DNA from: Mucilaginibacter auburnensis
GTDB lineage: Bacteria; Bacteroidota; Bacteroidia; Sphingobacteriales; Sphingobacteriaceae
Direction of reading: 5' to 3'
Assembly (NCBI RefSeq): GCF_002797815.1
Contig: NZ_PGFJ01000001.1
Coordinates: forward strand, 992,001 to 1,056,000
Length of the DNA stretch: 64,000 nucleotides
Position 1 is the first letter of the stretch. The number at the start of each line of letters is the position of its first letter. Below are positions 45,101-54,304 of the stretch, piece after piece. The notes under the pieces are model-generated. The model had not been told where the DNA came from, did not search any database, and saw nothing but the letters and a program-made list of their open reading frames with translations. The position numbers and the translations under genes are program-made.

Positions 45101-45391
45101 TTAATAAACCCCATCCGGAGCGGTGTAGTCCATTACAAAAGCTTCTATTTGCTCCTGTTCCTCGCTGGTTAAATTACTATTCTCAAATTGCGAAGTAAGC
45201 TTTTCTTTATCAACTATTAGCTTGGCCAAATAATCGGCAATGTTAATGTCAGTTGGTTCTCCAGGCTCAATATCATCCATCGACTGCGCCTTATATATAT
45301 GATAGCTGCCACTTTTCCAGGTGCCATCATCACTAACAATTTTCACTTCTCGCTCTTGCGGGGTATCTGCATTGATCTTTAAAACAACCAT
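45101..45391 (-). CDS. Hypothetical acidic protein
   Basis: A 96-residue acidic cytoplasmic protein without a signal or membrane segment. A strand-like first half (VVLKINADTPQEREVKIVSDDG) is followed by an acidic helix (LTSEEQEQIEAFVMDY). No family recognised. It stands alone between the rpsJ terminator and the DUF92 gene, which runs in the same direction. Confidence 0.6.
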   Translation of the reverse strand: MVVLKINADTPQEREVKIVSDDGTWKSGSYHIYKAQSMDDIEPGEPTDINIADYLAKLIVDKEKLTSQFENSNLTSEEQEQIEAFVMDYTAPDGVY

Positions 45392-45471
45392 ACTTTTTAG
45401 TTTAGTTATTATAAAGACAACTTAAGGTGTAACATGTTTGGATATAATTTCGTTGTGACAACACTTAAACT

Positions 45472-46179
45472 TTAAATATAGTTACAAGCCCAACACACCA
45501 CTGCTCCAACAACCGTATTCAAAAAATTAACCACATTATTTCCCATTAATCCGTTTCGCTCTAAAGTTGCTCCAAGTATCGAATCAACAAGGTTGCCTGT
45601 AAATCCGCCAATAACTATGCAAAGTAAATTGCTCCAACCGCTAAAGAAGCTATTAACAGCGGTTATTATAAATGCACCCACAATGCCAATTAACGTTCCT
45701 TCCAAACTCACCACTCCATCTAATCCGGCTGTTTCTTTATTGAAGCTGATAACGTTATAAAAGCGTTTGCCATAAACTGTACCCAGTTCAGATGAGAGTG
45801 TATCTGCTGTAGCAGCTGCAAAGCTGCCGGCAATCATGAGTTGGATAATGATAAGTTCGTCCGGCTTCCATAAGGCATATAACGATAACAATACAGCTAC
45901 ACCGCTGTTGGCCACCACCTGTGCGGCGGTACGGCGGCCTTGGTGCGCATCCGTTGCGTTCATTACAGCTTTTTTATCACGCTTCCATTTTGTAGCTGCT
46001 GAACCAAGGACAAAAAATGAAGTAAGCATCAGGAAGCAAGACAATCCTGCTCCCTTAAAAATTACCAGACCAGTAACGGCCCCCGTTATGCTGCCAGCCA
46101 TGGTAAGCTTACCCGAGGAATAACTCCAAACACCGGCCAATAGCAGCGTGAGGTATACAATGGAGTCGGTAATGGGCAT
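45472..46179 (-). CDS. DUF92 (TIGR00297-type) integral membrane protein
   Basis: A membrane protein of 235 residues from the ATG at 46179. A TTG at 46263 would add 28 residues that are only an alternative frame of the upstream EVE gene, so the ATG is preferred. About six to seven helices are visible. AATADTLSSELGTVYGKRFY and GLDGVVSLEGTLIGIVGAFII match the family signature around a conserved aspartate-serine pair. Function is unknown; relatives in plants are linked to phytyl phosphate kinase-like proteins. It starts 19 bases after the broken EVE gene. Confidence 0.85.
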   Translation of the reverse strand: MPITDSIVYLTLLLAGVWSYSSGKLTMAGSITGAVTGLVIFKGAGLSCFLMLTSFFVLGSAATKWKRDKKAVMNATDAHQGRRTAAQVVANSGVAVLLSLYALWKPDELIIIQLMIAGSFAAATADTLSSELGTVYGKRFYNVISFNKETAGLDGVVSLEGTLIGIVGAFIITAVNSFFSGWSNLLCIVIGGFTGNLVDSILGATLERNGLMGNNVVNFLNTVVGAVVCWACNYI

Positions 46180-46198
46180 GGCGTAAGTTGTGATGTCT

Positions 46199-46644
46199 TT
46201 ATTCAGGCTGTTCTTTGCTGTTTTCCAAAAAGTCTTGCCAAACGCCTTCCAGTTCGTCAACAAGTTCAGGTTTTATTGAGATTCCTGATGCCTGAGGCGT
46301 CCATGTTTGTTTAACTAAATTGCCTGTCTTTAAAATATCAAGCGTGAGGATGGGTTCTTTATCCGGATTAAGCAACGTATCAAATTGGATATTTACGCGG
46401 TAATAATGTCGGCCATTGCGATAGGCAGGATATGGGTCAGAGTTATAATGCCCGATGCAAATATGCCTTTCGGCTCCACGCCAACCCGCACTATAAACGC
46501 CCTGTCGCCGGGTTGTATGCTTTTGTGGCTCGCAGCGCTCCAGTTGTCCTCCACAGTTTCGCCTGCCTGAACGCGAGCTACATCTTCATCAATATCTGCC
46601 CATTCAAACTTAGCAGGATTCCAACCAAACAAAAAGGCGCTCAT
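46199..46644 (-). pseudogene. EVE-domain protein, split by a single-base frameshift
   Basis: The ATG at 46644 opens MSAFLFGWNPAKFEWADI...IQPGDRAFIVRVGVEPKGIFASG, a good EVE (PUA-like) N-terminal half. That frame then becomes unrelated and stops at 46393. In the -1 frame, from about 46454, the family sequence resumes as HYNSDPYPAYRNGRHYYRV, then WTPQASGISI and ELVDELEGVWQDFL, ending at the TAA at 46199. Joined, the halves give a normal protein of about 133 residues, missing one base near 46453. EVE domains bind modified bases and often accompany restriction systems; none is here. The start overlaps the upstream gene as ATGA. A sequencing error is the alternative. Confidence 0.8.
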
Positions 46645-47432
46645 CCTCTGCCCATCAACTCATCAACCTTATTGCGTTCGGTTTGTAGTTCGCGGGCCAG
46701 TTTCTTTTCCCTTTCGTTGGCTTTGGCTTTGTAGTTTTTATATTCTTCCTCCAACTCGTTGTACAGTTTGGTACGGTAGGTAGCCTCAGACCTCGCGCTT
46801 CCTGAGCGGAAAATAACAATTGCTGCTAATGCAGCCAATACTGCAATAATTGACCACACCATTGTACTATAACCGTTCTTTGAAAACGAGATACCCAAAA
46901 AGTCGACTGATTCAGCTTTAGATAATTCTTCCTCTTTGCTGTTAGCTGTATTTTGTAATTCAGTAATTGATTGGCTGCTGGTAGCCAGTTTCTCGTTAGC
47001 GGCTTTAAGGGCCTGTTTATTTTGACTGAGCGAGTCGCGTACGTTTTTCCAAAATGCTGCTATAAAAGGCTGTTGATAGTTATACACTTTAGTAAGCAGG
47101 TATTGGTATTGCCCATTCAGGCTTTTGTCAGTTATCACAGGTGCTGCCGGAGCGGTCGGAGCAGCGGCTACAGGGGTTGTTGCTATCGTCTTTTTGCTTG
47201 TATCAGGTTTTGCTTTGGTGCCATAATTCCACTTGCTGTAAGGTCTTCCGGTTTTGGGGTTTATAGGTATGCCGCTGGTAACCGGTTTAGCAGTAGTTGT
47301 TGTAACCGGCTTTGCTGCGGGTTTAACAACCGCACGTTTAACAGTGTCTTGCGCCTGTGCTGATAAGGCGACTAAAAATATCGATGCAAGTAAAATGTTA
47401 ATTTTTAAAAGGAAAGTAGGCTTCATGCTCAT
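46641..47432 (-). CDS. Hypothetical secreted coiled-coil membrane protein
   Basis: About 263 residues from the ATG at 47432; an earlier ATG at 47465 is possible but adds hydrophobic residues before the signal. A signal peptide ending at ALSAQAQ is followed by a low-complexity Ala/Pro/Thr/Lys stretch, a helical region, one membrane helix (MVWSIIAVLAALAAIVIF) and a strong coiled coil at the C-terminus (LYNELEEEYKNYKAKANEREKKL). No family recognised. It overlaps the EVE gene by 4 bases (ATGA), so the two were translated together before the frameshift. Confidence 0.68.
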   Translation of the reverse strand: MSMKPTFLLKINILLASIFLVALSAQAQDTVKRAVVKPAAKPVTTTTAKPVTSGIPINPKTGRPYSKWNYGTKAKPDTSKKTIATTPVAAAPTAPAAPVITDKSLNGQYQYLLTKVYNYQQPFIAAFWKNVRDSLSQNKQALKAANEKLATSSQSITELQNTANSKEEELSKAESVDFLGISFSKNGYSTMVWSIIAVLAALAAIVIFRSGSARSEATYRTKLYNELEEEYKNYKAKANEREKKLARELQTERNKVDELMGRG

Positions 47433-47545
47433 AAAATTAAACAACGCTACCATTAAAACAATCAAAAATTGGTTTTATTGCCGCTTTTTTGTTCTTACAA
47501 GGCAATATTGGGCCACATTTGCCTAACCATAGCTATATTAGCAGC

Positions 47546-48805
47546 ATGAACATAGGTATTATTGGTTTGGGTGATATGGGGCGTTTGTATGCCAAAGCTT
47601 TCGCAAAAGTTGGCAACACCGTGTTCGGTTGCGACCTGCCCGCCAATCGTTTGAGGTTGGAGCAGGAACTTGCTCCGCACCATATTGATGTATTGGAAAA
47701 CGGGAAAGAAGTTGCTCAAAACGCAGATCTGCTTATTTATTCTGTTGAAGCCGAAAGGCTGGACGGAGTAGTGGCGCAATATGCGCAGTATACCAAACCA
47801 GGCGCCATAGTTGCCGGGCAAACCTCTGTAAAAACACCTGAAATAGCCGCTTTTGAAAAGCACCTACCTGCTAATGCTCAAATAGTAACCTTCCATGGTA
47901 TGCACGGCCCTGCTTTTGATCCTAAAGGCCAAACGCTTATACTTATACCACACAGGGCAGATGAAGATGCCCGCCAACGAATGCTGGACCTGTTCACAGC
48001 CATCGGCTCAAAAATTGTTGAGCTGGCCGATTACCATGAGCATGATAAAATTGTTGCCGATACGCAAGCTGTTACCCACGTAGGTTTTGAAAGCATGGGT
48101 ACTGCATGGATGTCGGCAGGATTTTTTCCATGGGAAAATGCTTCCTATATAGGCGGTATTGACAATGTTAAAATATTGACCACACTGCGCATATTCAGTT
48201 ACAAGGCGCACGTATATGCCGGCCTGGCTATCATGAACCCATATGCCAAACAGCAGGTAAGGCAATACGCGGTGTCTGAATCAGAACTGTTTAAGCTGAT
48301 GATACAGGAAGAGGAAGACGCTTTTAGAAAACGTCTTTACCGTGCCCGCGATTTTGTTTTTCACGAAAGCCGTAAACCCATAATGCTGAATGATAAGGTG
48401 ATGCAGGAGTTTTCCCTCTCGCAAAACCACGAGTTGCAAAAGCCTAACTCGCACCTTAGTATTTTGAGTATGGTTGATGCCTGGTACCATTTAGGCGTAA
48501 ACCCCTATGATAACCTGATCTGCCAAACACCGCCTTTCCGTTTACGCTTAGGTATTGCCGAGTATTTGTTTAAAAATGATGAGTTGTTGGAAGAGTCAAT
48601 ACAAGCGGCATTATATGATAAATCTATCCGTGGTGATGACCTGGAATTCCATTCGGCCGTGCGCGAGTGGTCGTCAATTATAGGTTACGGCGATATGGAA
48701 GGCTATAAAAAGCATTTCAATAAGGTACAGAACTTCTTTCAACACAGACTGGAAGATGGGAAACAGCAAAGCGCTGAATTGATACGCAGGTTGATGATGG
48801 AGTAG
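47546..48805 (+). CDS. Prephenate dehydrogenase, fungal TYR1-like
   Basis: A 419-residue cytoplasmic NAD(P)-dependent enzyme for tyrosine synthesis. The ATG at 47546 places MNIGIIGLGDMG, a Rossmann nucleotide motif, at the very N-terminus; an upstream TTG would add 19 residues of poor quality. HGMHGP, DYHEHDKIVADTQAVTHVGF, NPYDNLICQTPPFR and DDLEFHSAVREWSS closely follow what I recall of yeast Tyr1, including its length, rather than the shorter bacterial TyrA. There is no chorismate mutase or ACT fusion. No other aromatic pathway gene is adjacent. Confidence 0.82.
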   Translation: MNIGIIGLGDMGRLYAKAFAKVGNTVFGCDLPANRLRLEQELAPHHIDVLENGKEVAQNADLLIYSVEAERLDGVVAQYAQYTKPGAIVAGQTSVKTPEIAAFEKHLPANAQIVTFHGMHGPAFDPKGQTLILIPHRADEDARQRMLDLFTAIGSKIVELADYHEHDKIVADTQAVTHVGFESMGTAWMSAGFFPWENASYIGGIDNVKILTTLRIFSYKAHVYAGLAIMNPYAKQQVRQYAVSESELFKLMIQEEEDAFRKRLYRARDFVFHESRKPIMLNDKVMQEFSLSQNHELQKPNSHLSILSMVDAWYHLGVNPYDNLICQTPPFRLRLGIAEYLFKNDELLEESIQAALYDKSIRGDDLEFHSAVREWSSIIGYGDMEGYKKHFNKVQNFFQHRLEDGKQQSAELIRRLMME

Positions 48806-48858
48806 ACCTTGATTTGCCTGATTAAAGGATTACCTTGAACCTGAGAAAATCAATCAAG

Positions 48859-49248
48859 CTACTCACGCAAACGCTCATCGGTATATCTTATCTCCGTGCG
48901 TCCATGCGCTAATGGCTGTCCATCTGCATCTACCGCTACAAAAACAATCTTATCAATAGTCAGTATGGTTTTTTGAGTGATCTTATTTCGCACTTCGCAC
49001 TGAAGTGTTAGCGAAGTGGTGCCAAACCGGATAGCCTTGATGCCCAATTCAACAATATCACCCTGTTTGGCGGAATTAATAAAATTGATCTCAGACATAT
49101 ATTTAGTCACGCAGCGGTTAGTGCCCAATTGAACTATGGTATATATTGCTGCTTCCTCATCTATCCAGGCCAGCAGTCTGCCGCCAAATAAGGTTCCGTG
49201 CGCGTTCAAATCCTCGGGCTTTACCCATTTACGTGTGTAGAAATTCAT
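48859..49248 (-). CDS. Acyl-CoA thioesterase (hotdog fold)
   Basis: A 129-residue single-hotdog enzyme hydrolysing acyl-CoA thioesters in the cytoplasm. HGTLFGGRLLAWIDEEAA is the active-site helix signature of the YciA/BFIT-like group, and MSEINFINSAKQGDIVELGIKAIRFGTTS is the following strand. Chain-length preference is not predictable. It stands alone. Confidence 0.9.
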   Translation of the reverse strand: MNFYTRKWVKPEDLNAHGTLFGGRLLAWIDEEAAIYTIVQLGTNRCVTKYMSEINFINSAKQGDIVELGIKAIRFGTTSLTLQCEVRNKITQKTILTIDKIVFVAVDADGQPLAHGRTEIRYTDERLRE

Positions 49249-49448
49249 TGGCTATAAATTTATAAAACTAAAACAATTTGCAGTGTAATACCTTTTATAA
49301 GTTAAGCCAATAAGATAGTTTTAATGGTTAATAGTGTAATCTACATTAAAACAAACATACTTGCAGACAAAGGAACGTATTTATAGTGCTTTACATTTTA
49401 CCAAGCCAATTGGCCCGATTATTAAAATAGCTATACTTTAGTATTTAG

Positions 49449-52046
49449 ATGCCTGAAAATTATAATAGCGAAAATACCGTACTACCATTTCTGCAAGGTG
49501 GTGGCTCCATGGGAGAACTCATCAGACGATATAATTGGGAAACAACTCCTGTTGGTGAGCCGTTAAACTGGCCGGTTCAATTAAAACAGCAGACCGGTAT
49601 TTTGCTCAACTCGCTTTCTCCTATGTTGATATGTTGGGGTGCTGAGCTAACGCAGCTGTATAACGACGCTTTTATGCAACTGTTCGGGCAGATCAAGCAT
49701 CCCGCAGCCTTAGGCAAACCATTTTTCCAAACTTATGCCGAGGCTCAGGATGTGCTTCAACCAATCATTAAAAAAGTATTGCAGGGAGAGGCTTTTGCTT
49801 ATCCCGATTTTAAATTAGGTTTAAATAACAACGGCTCCATAGAAGAGGTTTATCTTGATTTTTCATGTACGCCCATTACCGATGAATACATGAATGTTCA
49901 CGGTGTATTGATGATATGTTTTGAAACCACTGCCAGTTTAAGCGATCTGAAAGACGCTCAGCAAAGCAATAAAGAAATATCCCGCTCAAACCGCGAGCTG
50001 GTCACCGATAATGAACAACTATCCGGCAGTCAGCAAAACCTGCGTAGGATAGTTTATGAGTTAGCCGAAAGCGAACATCGCATACGTTCGATTATTGATA
50101 ACGCGCCTTTTCCAATAGGCGTTTATCTTGGAGCCGACCTGCGTGTATCTCTGGCTAACCAGGCTATAATTGATGTTTGGGGTAAGGGACCAAATGTAAT
50201 AGGAAAACCTTACAAAGAGATACTGCCCGAATTGGTCAATCAGGCGGTTTTTGAACAGTTGGATGCGGTTTATCGCACCGGGAAAACCTTTCATGCCCGC
50301 AACCAACAGCTTGATCTGGTGGTTAACGGATTGTCTACCACTTCGTATTTCAATTATAGCTTTAATGCGCTACGAGACCAGGAAGGTAAAATTTACGGTG
50401 TAATGAACACAGCTGCCGACGTTACCGATGCTGTTGTAGCAAGACAACGTGTTGAAGAAGCATCTGATGAATTAGCCGCATTGAACGAAGAACTCGCTGC
50501 TTCTAATGAGGAGATGCAATCGGTAAACGAAGAATTGCAGTCTGTTAATGAGGAGTTAGCCAGTACCAACGAAGAGCTCAATGAAAGCAGGCAACAACTG
50601 GAGGCTGCCAACGAAGAGCTGGCTGCAAGCATGTCTCGGTTGCGCATGGCTATTGAGTCTACCGGCTTAGGCACATGGGAGTACATTCCTACCACGGGAG
50701 AGCTATTTTGGTCGACTGAGTTGCGGGAAATATATGGCATGTCAGCCAGCGAACCTGCCACAATGGAAGGCTTTGACGCACATATCCATCCCGACGATTA
50801 TGTATGGGTACACCAGCATATTGCCAGTGCAATGAGTCCTGCTACAGGGGGGCGGTATGATCTTAATTATAGAATAACACGCTTTGATAATAACGAAATC
50901 CGCTGGATAAAGGTGCAGGGTTCTGTTTATTTTGAGAATGAGCAGCCGGTCAGATTTATAGGAACTGCTTTTGACATTACTGAAATGAAGCTGGCTGAAG
51001 AACAAACCGCTAAACTGGCAGCCATCATAGCCTCGTCAGACGATGCCATCATCAGCAAAAATTTCGATAGCATAATAACCAGTTGGAATACTTCTGCCGA
51101 ACGTATATTCGGCTACACCGCTGACGAAATGCTCGGAGAGAGCTTATATAAATTGATACCCGCAGACAGGCATCACGAAGAACCGCTTATCCTTTCCAGC
51201 GTTAGAGAAGGAAAGAGGGTGCAGCATTTTGAGACCAAAAGGTTAACAAAAGACGGCCGCTTAATTGATGTATCGGTAACCGTATCTCCCATTCGCGATA
51301 AACAGGGAAACATAATTGGCCTTTCCAAAATTGCAAGGGATATTACTGAGAGAAAGCTGGATGAAATTCGTAAAAATGATTTTATAGGCATGGTAAGCCA
51401 TGAACTCAAAACGCCGTTAACATCTTTAAGTGCCATATTGCAAGTAACTAAAGCCAAGTTGAACAACAGCGATGACGCATTTTTAGCCGGGGCTATGCAA
51501 AAGGCTAACCTGCAGGTTAAACGCATGACGGCTATGATCAACGGCTTTTTAAACATTTCTCGGCTGGAGTCGGGTAAAATATTGATTCAAAAACAGGCAT
51601 TCGATCTGGCAAAGCTTATAGCCGGTGTGGTGGATGAAGTGAAGGTTACAGCAACAACCCATACAATTATTATTAAAGATTGCCAAGAAATTGAAGTTAA
51701 CGCAGATGAGGATAAAATACAATCTGTTATATCTAACCTTATCAGTAATGCGATTAAGTATTCTCCTATTGGCTCGGAGGTACAAGTTAGTTGCGCGATG
51801 TTTAATAATGAAGCGGTTGTGGGTATAAAAGACCAGGGTATAGGTATAAAACCGGCAGATGCAGAAAGGATATTTGACCGCTATTATCGAGTAGAAACCC
51901 TTGATACAAAACATATTTCGGGTTTTGGTATTGGGCTTTATTTAAGCGCCGAGATCATTCAACACCATAATGGCCGCATATGGTTAGACAGCGAACCGGG
52001 AAAAGGATCAACCTTTTATTTCAGCTTGCCGTTATTAAATGTATAA
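49449..52046 (+). CDS. Multi-PAS sensor histidine kinase
   Basis: An 865-residue soluble sensor kinase with about four PAS-like folds: about 20-155, 205-325, 395-510 and 515-635. A striking coiled coil at about residues 330-395 is built of repeating NEEL/NEEM units. The later PAS modules carry PAC-type ends (SKIARDITERK). The H-box has H651 (MVSHELKTPLTS); the ATPase has NLISNAIKYS, DQGIGI and GFGIGLYLSAEII. No receiver or DNA-binding domain is present. No membrane segment is evident, so it likely senses a cytoplasmic signal. It converges on the next gene, with 3 bases between stops. Confidence 0.9.
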   Translation: MPENYNSENTVLPFLQGGGSMGELIRRYNWETTPVGEPLNWPVQLKQQTGILLNSLSPMLICWGAELTQLYNDAFMQLFGQIKHPAALGKPFFQTYAEAQDVLQPIIKKVLQGEAFAYPDFKLGLNNNGSIEEVYLDFSCTPITDEYMNVHGVLMICFETTASLSDLKDAQQSNKEISRSNRELVTDNEQLSGSQQNLRRIVYELAESEHRIRSIIDNAPFPIGVYLGADLRVSLANQAIIDVWGKGPNVIGKPYKEILPELVNQAVFEQLDAVYRTGKTFHARNQQLDLVVNGLSTTSYFNYSFNALRDQEGKIYGVMNTAADVTDAVVARQRVEEASDELAALNEELAASNEEMQSVNEELQSVNEELASTNEELNESRQQLEAANEELAASMSRLRMAIESTGLGTWEYIPTTGELFWSTELREIYGMSASEPATMEGFDAHIHPDDYVWVHQHIASAMSPATGGRYDLNYRITRFDNNEIRWIKVQGSVYFENEQPVRFIGTAFDITEMKLAEEQTAKLAAIIASSDDAIISKNFDSIITSWNTSAERIFGYTADEMLGESLYKLIPADRHHEEPLILSSVREGKRVQHFETKRLTKDGRLIDVSVTVSPIRDKQGNIIGLSKIARDITERKLDEIRKNDFIGMVSHELKTPLTSLSAILQVTKAKLNNSDDAFLAGAMQKANLQVKRMTAMINGFLNISRLESGKILIQKQAFDLAKLIAGVVDEVKVTATTHTIIIKDCQEIEVNADEDKIQSVISNLISNAIKYSPIGSEVQVSCAMFNNEAVVGIKDQGIGIKPADAERIFDRYYRVETLDTKHISGFGIGLYLSAEIIQHHNGRIWLDSEPGKGSTFYFSLPLLNV

Positions 52047-52049
52047 CGA

Positions 52050-52628
52050 TTATTTAGCCTGCGTTTTGCGTAACCAAAACAGGCCTTTAATATCATTTTG
52101 CGAATGCTCAAGGCGTAAAATGAGGATGATCTCTTCTATCAACCCGGTGGCTGTGACTGCCGCGGCAATATAAAATAACCAGTATATCGGCTCGCCCATA
52201 AAGAAAAAGCCTATAACAAACAGGCCCTGAAGCACCGCGGCCGTTTTGGCCATATAAGTATGGAAACTGGTTAGCTGCTTGTATTTAATAAGTGCCAGCG
52301 CATTCTGAGCCAGGTAAAGTCCTGCTAAAATCAGGAGTGTAACACGCTCATTCATAAAAAAGTCAGGATTGAATATGTACAAGCCAACAATAGCGGCACC
52401 CATGTTAAGGTCATCGGCAATTGAGTCAAGCATAGCACCTAAGCGACTGTTAACACCGAAGCGGCGGGCCAGATAACCATCAACAGCATCGGTAAAAAAG
52501 CCTAAAGTTATCAGCCATTTAAAAAGGTAAAACTGGTTACTCAAAGCCAGCCATATAAGCAGCGGCACCGCTACCATGCGGTACAGGCTAATGCCATTCA
52601 CCATGTAATAACTTATGGGCTTACTCAT
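52050..52628 (-). CDS. CDP-alcohol phosphatidyltransferase family protein
   Basis: A 192-residue membrane enzyme for phospholipid head-group transfer. The diagnostic motif is intact as DAVDGYLARRFGVNSRLGAMLDSIADD, with all the catalytic aspartates. About five to six helices are seen. Candidates are phosphatidylglycerophosphate synthase or a related inositol/alcohol transferase; the alcohol cannot be told from sequence. It stands alone, between a kinase and a DUF922 gene. Confidence 0.9.
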   Translation of the reverse strand: MSKPISYYMVNGISLYRMVAVPLLIWLALSNQFYLFKWLITLGFFTDAVDGYLARRFGVNSRLGAMLDSIADDLNMGAAIVGLYIFNPDFFMNERVTLLILAGLYLAQNALALIKYKQLTSFHTYMAKTAAVLQGLFVIGFFFMGEPIYWLFYIAAAVTATGLIEEIILILRLEHSQNDIKGLFWLRKTQAK

Positions 52629-52719
52629 AAAAAGCTAACGCTTATAGTAATCTGTTTGTTTTTTGTTGTAATACTTGCACTGTCATCGTATTTTAAGTTT
52701 TAATTTTTGCTGCAGCACC

Positions 52720-52727
52720 TACGTTTG
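52720..52727 (+). promoter_or_regulatory. Candidate -7 element for the DUF922 gene
   Basis: TACGTTTG matches TAnnTTTG, 40 bases before the ATG at 52768. No -33 TTG at standard spacing. Confidence 0.35.
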
Positions 52728-52767
52728 TAGAAGATAATTTGTGGTTAATCACTTCGTTATAAACAGA

Positions 52768-53850
52768 ATGAACGATCTATTAAGCAGGTTTTATTTAACA
52801 TTTTTTACGGTGGTGATTGCTGTTTGTTGCGCTTCATTCATTATTCATGATGACATTATTTTGGTTGATGAGCCATTTCCATTTAAACCACATGGGTTTT
52901 ACATTAGCAACGTCACCAATGGACTACCTGAAAAAGAAAACATAGCTATTGTAGCAGTAAGGGATAAAAATGCAAGGCCTGTTTTAAAGGAAGCCGGTCT
53001 GCAGGGTGGTACCGCGTTAGCAGTTTCCCGGTTTGTTGCACGCAATTTAGAAAAGGACGTTAATGCCCTGCCTGTGAGTATGGCCATTAAAAATATAAAG
53101 CTTACGGAGAGCATTTTACCCAATGGCAGTATAGATGGAAAAGTTACGCTTAGTTTGTCGTTCAGCCAAACAAAAAATTATGGTACGATGGAATTGTTGA
53201 ATTACAGTGGCGGTGTACATTATATACGATCTGTAAATAATGATAAGGTTATTGAGGCGCAGCTGCGTAACGCTATAAAAGCGGGATTGATGTATTTCAA
53301 TAACTGGATGCAGATCAACCTGCCGGTTAACCCCAGGTTGGCTAAGTCTGTAAAATTCAATTTTACTAACTACGCTGACAAAATTGAAGGCGATACCATT
53401 TATTATTCGACTGCGCGACCGCTTACCTGGAAAGATTTTCAGTCAAAAATACGACCAGATGGCCCGTTTGAGGCAACGGTTATGCCTGGCTTTGGTTATG
53501 ACCTGAAGGAAGATGTAAAAGATGGTGTCATCAATGTAAGCATCGCCCTAAAAACATATGTTGCTAAAACCGATTGTTGGGTTGGCGGTACACGTAACGC
53601 TTATGCGCTTAACCATGAGCAACGGCATTTTGATATTGCCCGCATTATAACGAGTTATTATCAGCAGAAAATAATAAATGCCGACTTAACGCCCGATACT
53701 TATCAGGCTTTTATTAATATGCAATACCTTGATTCTTATCGTGAAATGAATGCCATGCAGCGGGCGTATGATAAAGAAACCCGGCATGGCCTGGATGTAT
53801 ACACTCAAACTGAATGGAATAAAAAAATAGATAAGCTATTAACCGAATAG
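52768..53850 (+). CDS. DUF922-type predicted secreted metalloprotease-like protein
   Basis: A 360-residue protein from the ATG at 52768; a GTG at 52741 would add nine residues. An N-terminal hydrophobic helix (FYLTFFTVVIAVCCASFIIH) serves as anchor or signal. The C-terminal half has YALNHEQRHFDIARII, containing an HExxH zinc-protease motif and matching DUF922; family members are predicted secreted zinc proteases. An internal DUF-like first half with strand pattern precedes it. Catalysis is inferred from the motif only. Confidence 0.75.
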   Translation: MNDLLSRFYLTFFTVVIAVCCASFIIHDDIILVDEPFPFKPHGFYISNVTNGLPEKENIAIVAVRDKNARPVLKEAGLQGGTALAVSRFVARNLEKDVNALPVSMAIKNIKLTESILPNGSIDGKVTLSLSFSQTKNYGTMELLNYSGGVHYIRSVNNDKVIEAQLRNAIKAGLMYFNNWMQINLPVNPRLAKSVKFNFTNYADKIEGDTIYYSTARPLTWKDFQSKIRPDGPFEATVMPGFGYDLKEDVKDGVINVSIALKTYVAKTDCWVGGTRNAYALNHEQRHFDIARIITSYYQQKIINADLTPDTYQAFINMQYLDSYREMNAMQRAYDKETRHGLDVYTQTEWNKKIDKLLTE

Positions 53851-53892
53851 ATTTATATTTTTAGCGTAATAGATGTTTTACTAAGCATTTAG

Positions 53893-53900
53893 TAGATTTG
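53893..53900 (+). promoter_or_regulatory. -7 element 5 bases before the BamE-like lipoprotein start
   Basis: TAGATTTG matches TAnnTTTG and ends 5 bases before the ATG at 53906, predicting a leaderless or near-leaderless transcript. No -33 TTG was seen. Confidence 0.42.
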
Positions 53901-53905
53901 CACTG

Positions 53906-54298
53906 ATGATGCCAAAAAGACCAATTTATTTATTTGCAATAGTTGCTTTAGTGGTGGCCATAGTAGCCGGTTGCGGTAAACGTAAGCGGGAATTTACCAG
54001 AGAAGCGTGGAGCTTCGGCGATGGGTTAGTGTACCCTAATCGTGAGGTTATTTTAGACGACCTGTTAGAAAAACACAAATTAGTGGGTTTGAACCATTAC
54101 AAGGTAATGCAATTGTTAGGCACTCCACAGGATAAAGACACAGTGAAGTTCAGATATAGTTATCAGATAGTGAATGATGGTGTTGATTACAACCCTAAAA
54201 AGAATCCTGTTTACAGAAAAGACCTGGTGCTTTATTTCTCAAACGATTCGGTAGTTACTAAAAAAGAAGTTATAGAGAAAAATAAAAAATTTAAGTAA
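53906..54298 (+). CDS. Small lipoprotein, BamE/SmpA-like
   Basis: A 130-residue lipoprotein with a signal (MMPKRPIYLFAIVALVVAIV) ending in AGC, so C23 is the likely lipidation site. The segment YKVMQLLGTPQDKD resembles the strand-turn that marks BamE/SmpA domains. Conservation is too low to assign a Bam complex role. Two adjacent ATGs open the frame. It converges on the PAS protein, 6 bases apart. Confidence 0.65.
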   Translation: MMPKRPIYLFAIVALVVAIVAGCGKRKREFTREAWSFGDGLVYPNREVILDDLLEKHKLVGLNHYKVMQLLGTPQDKDTVKFRYSYQIVNDGVDYNPKKNPVYRKDLVLYFSNDSVVTKKEVIEKNKKFK

Positions 54299-54304
54299 AG
54301 CTAA

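Noticed and set aside
46180..46263. TTG start for the DUF92 protein at 46263
   Set aside because: The added 28 residues are an alternative reading of the EVE C-terminal half; the ATG at 46179 fits the family start.
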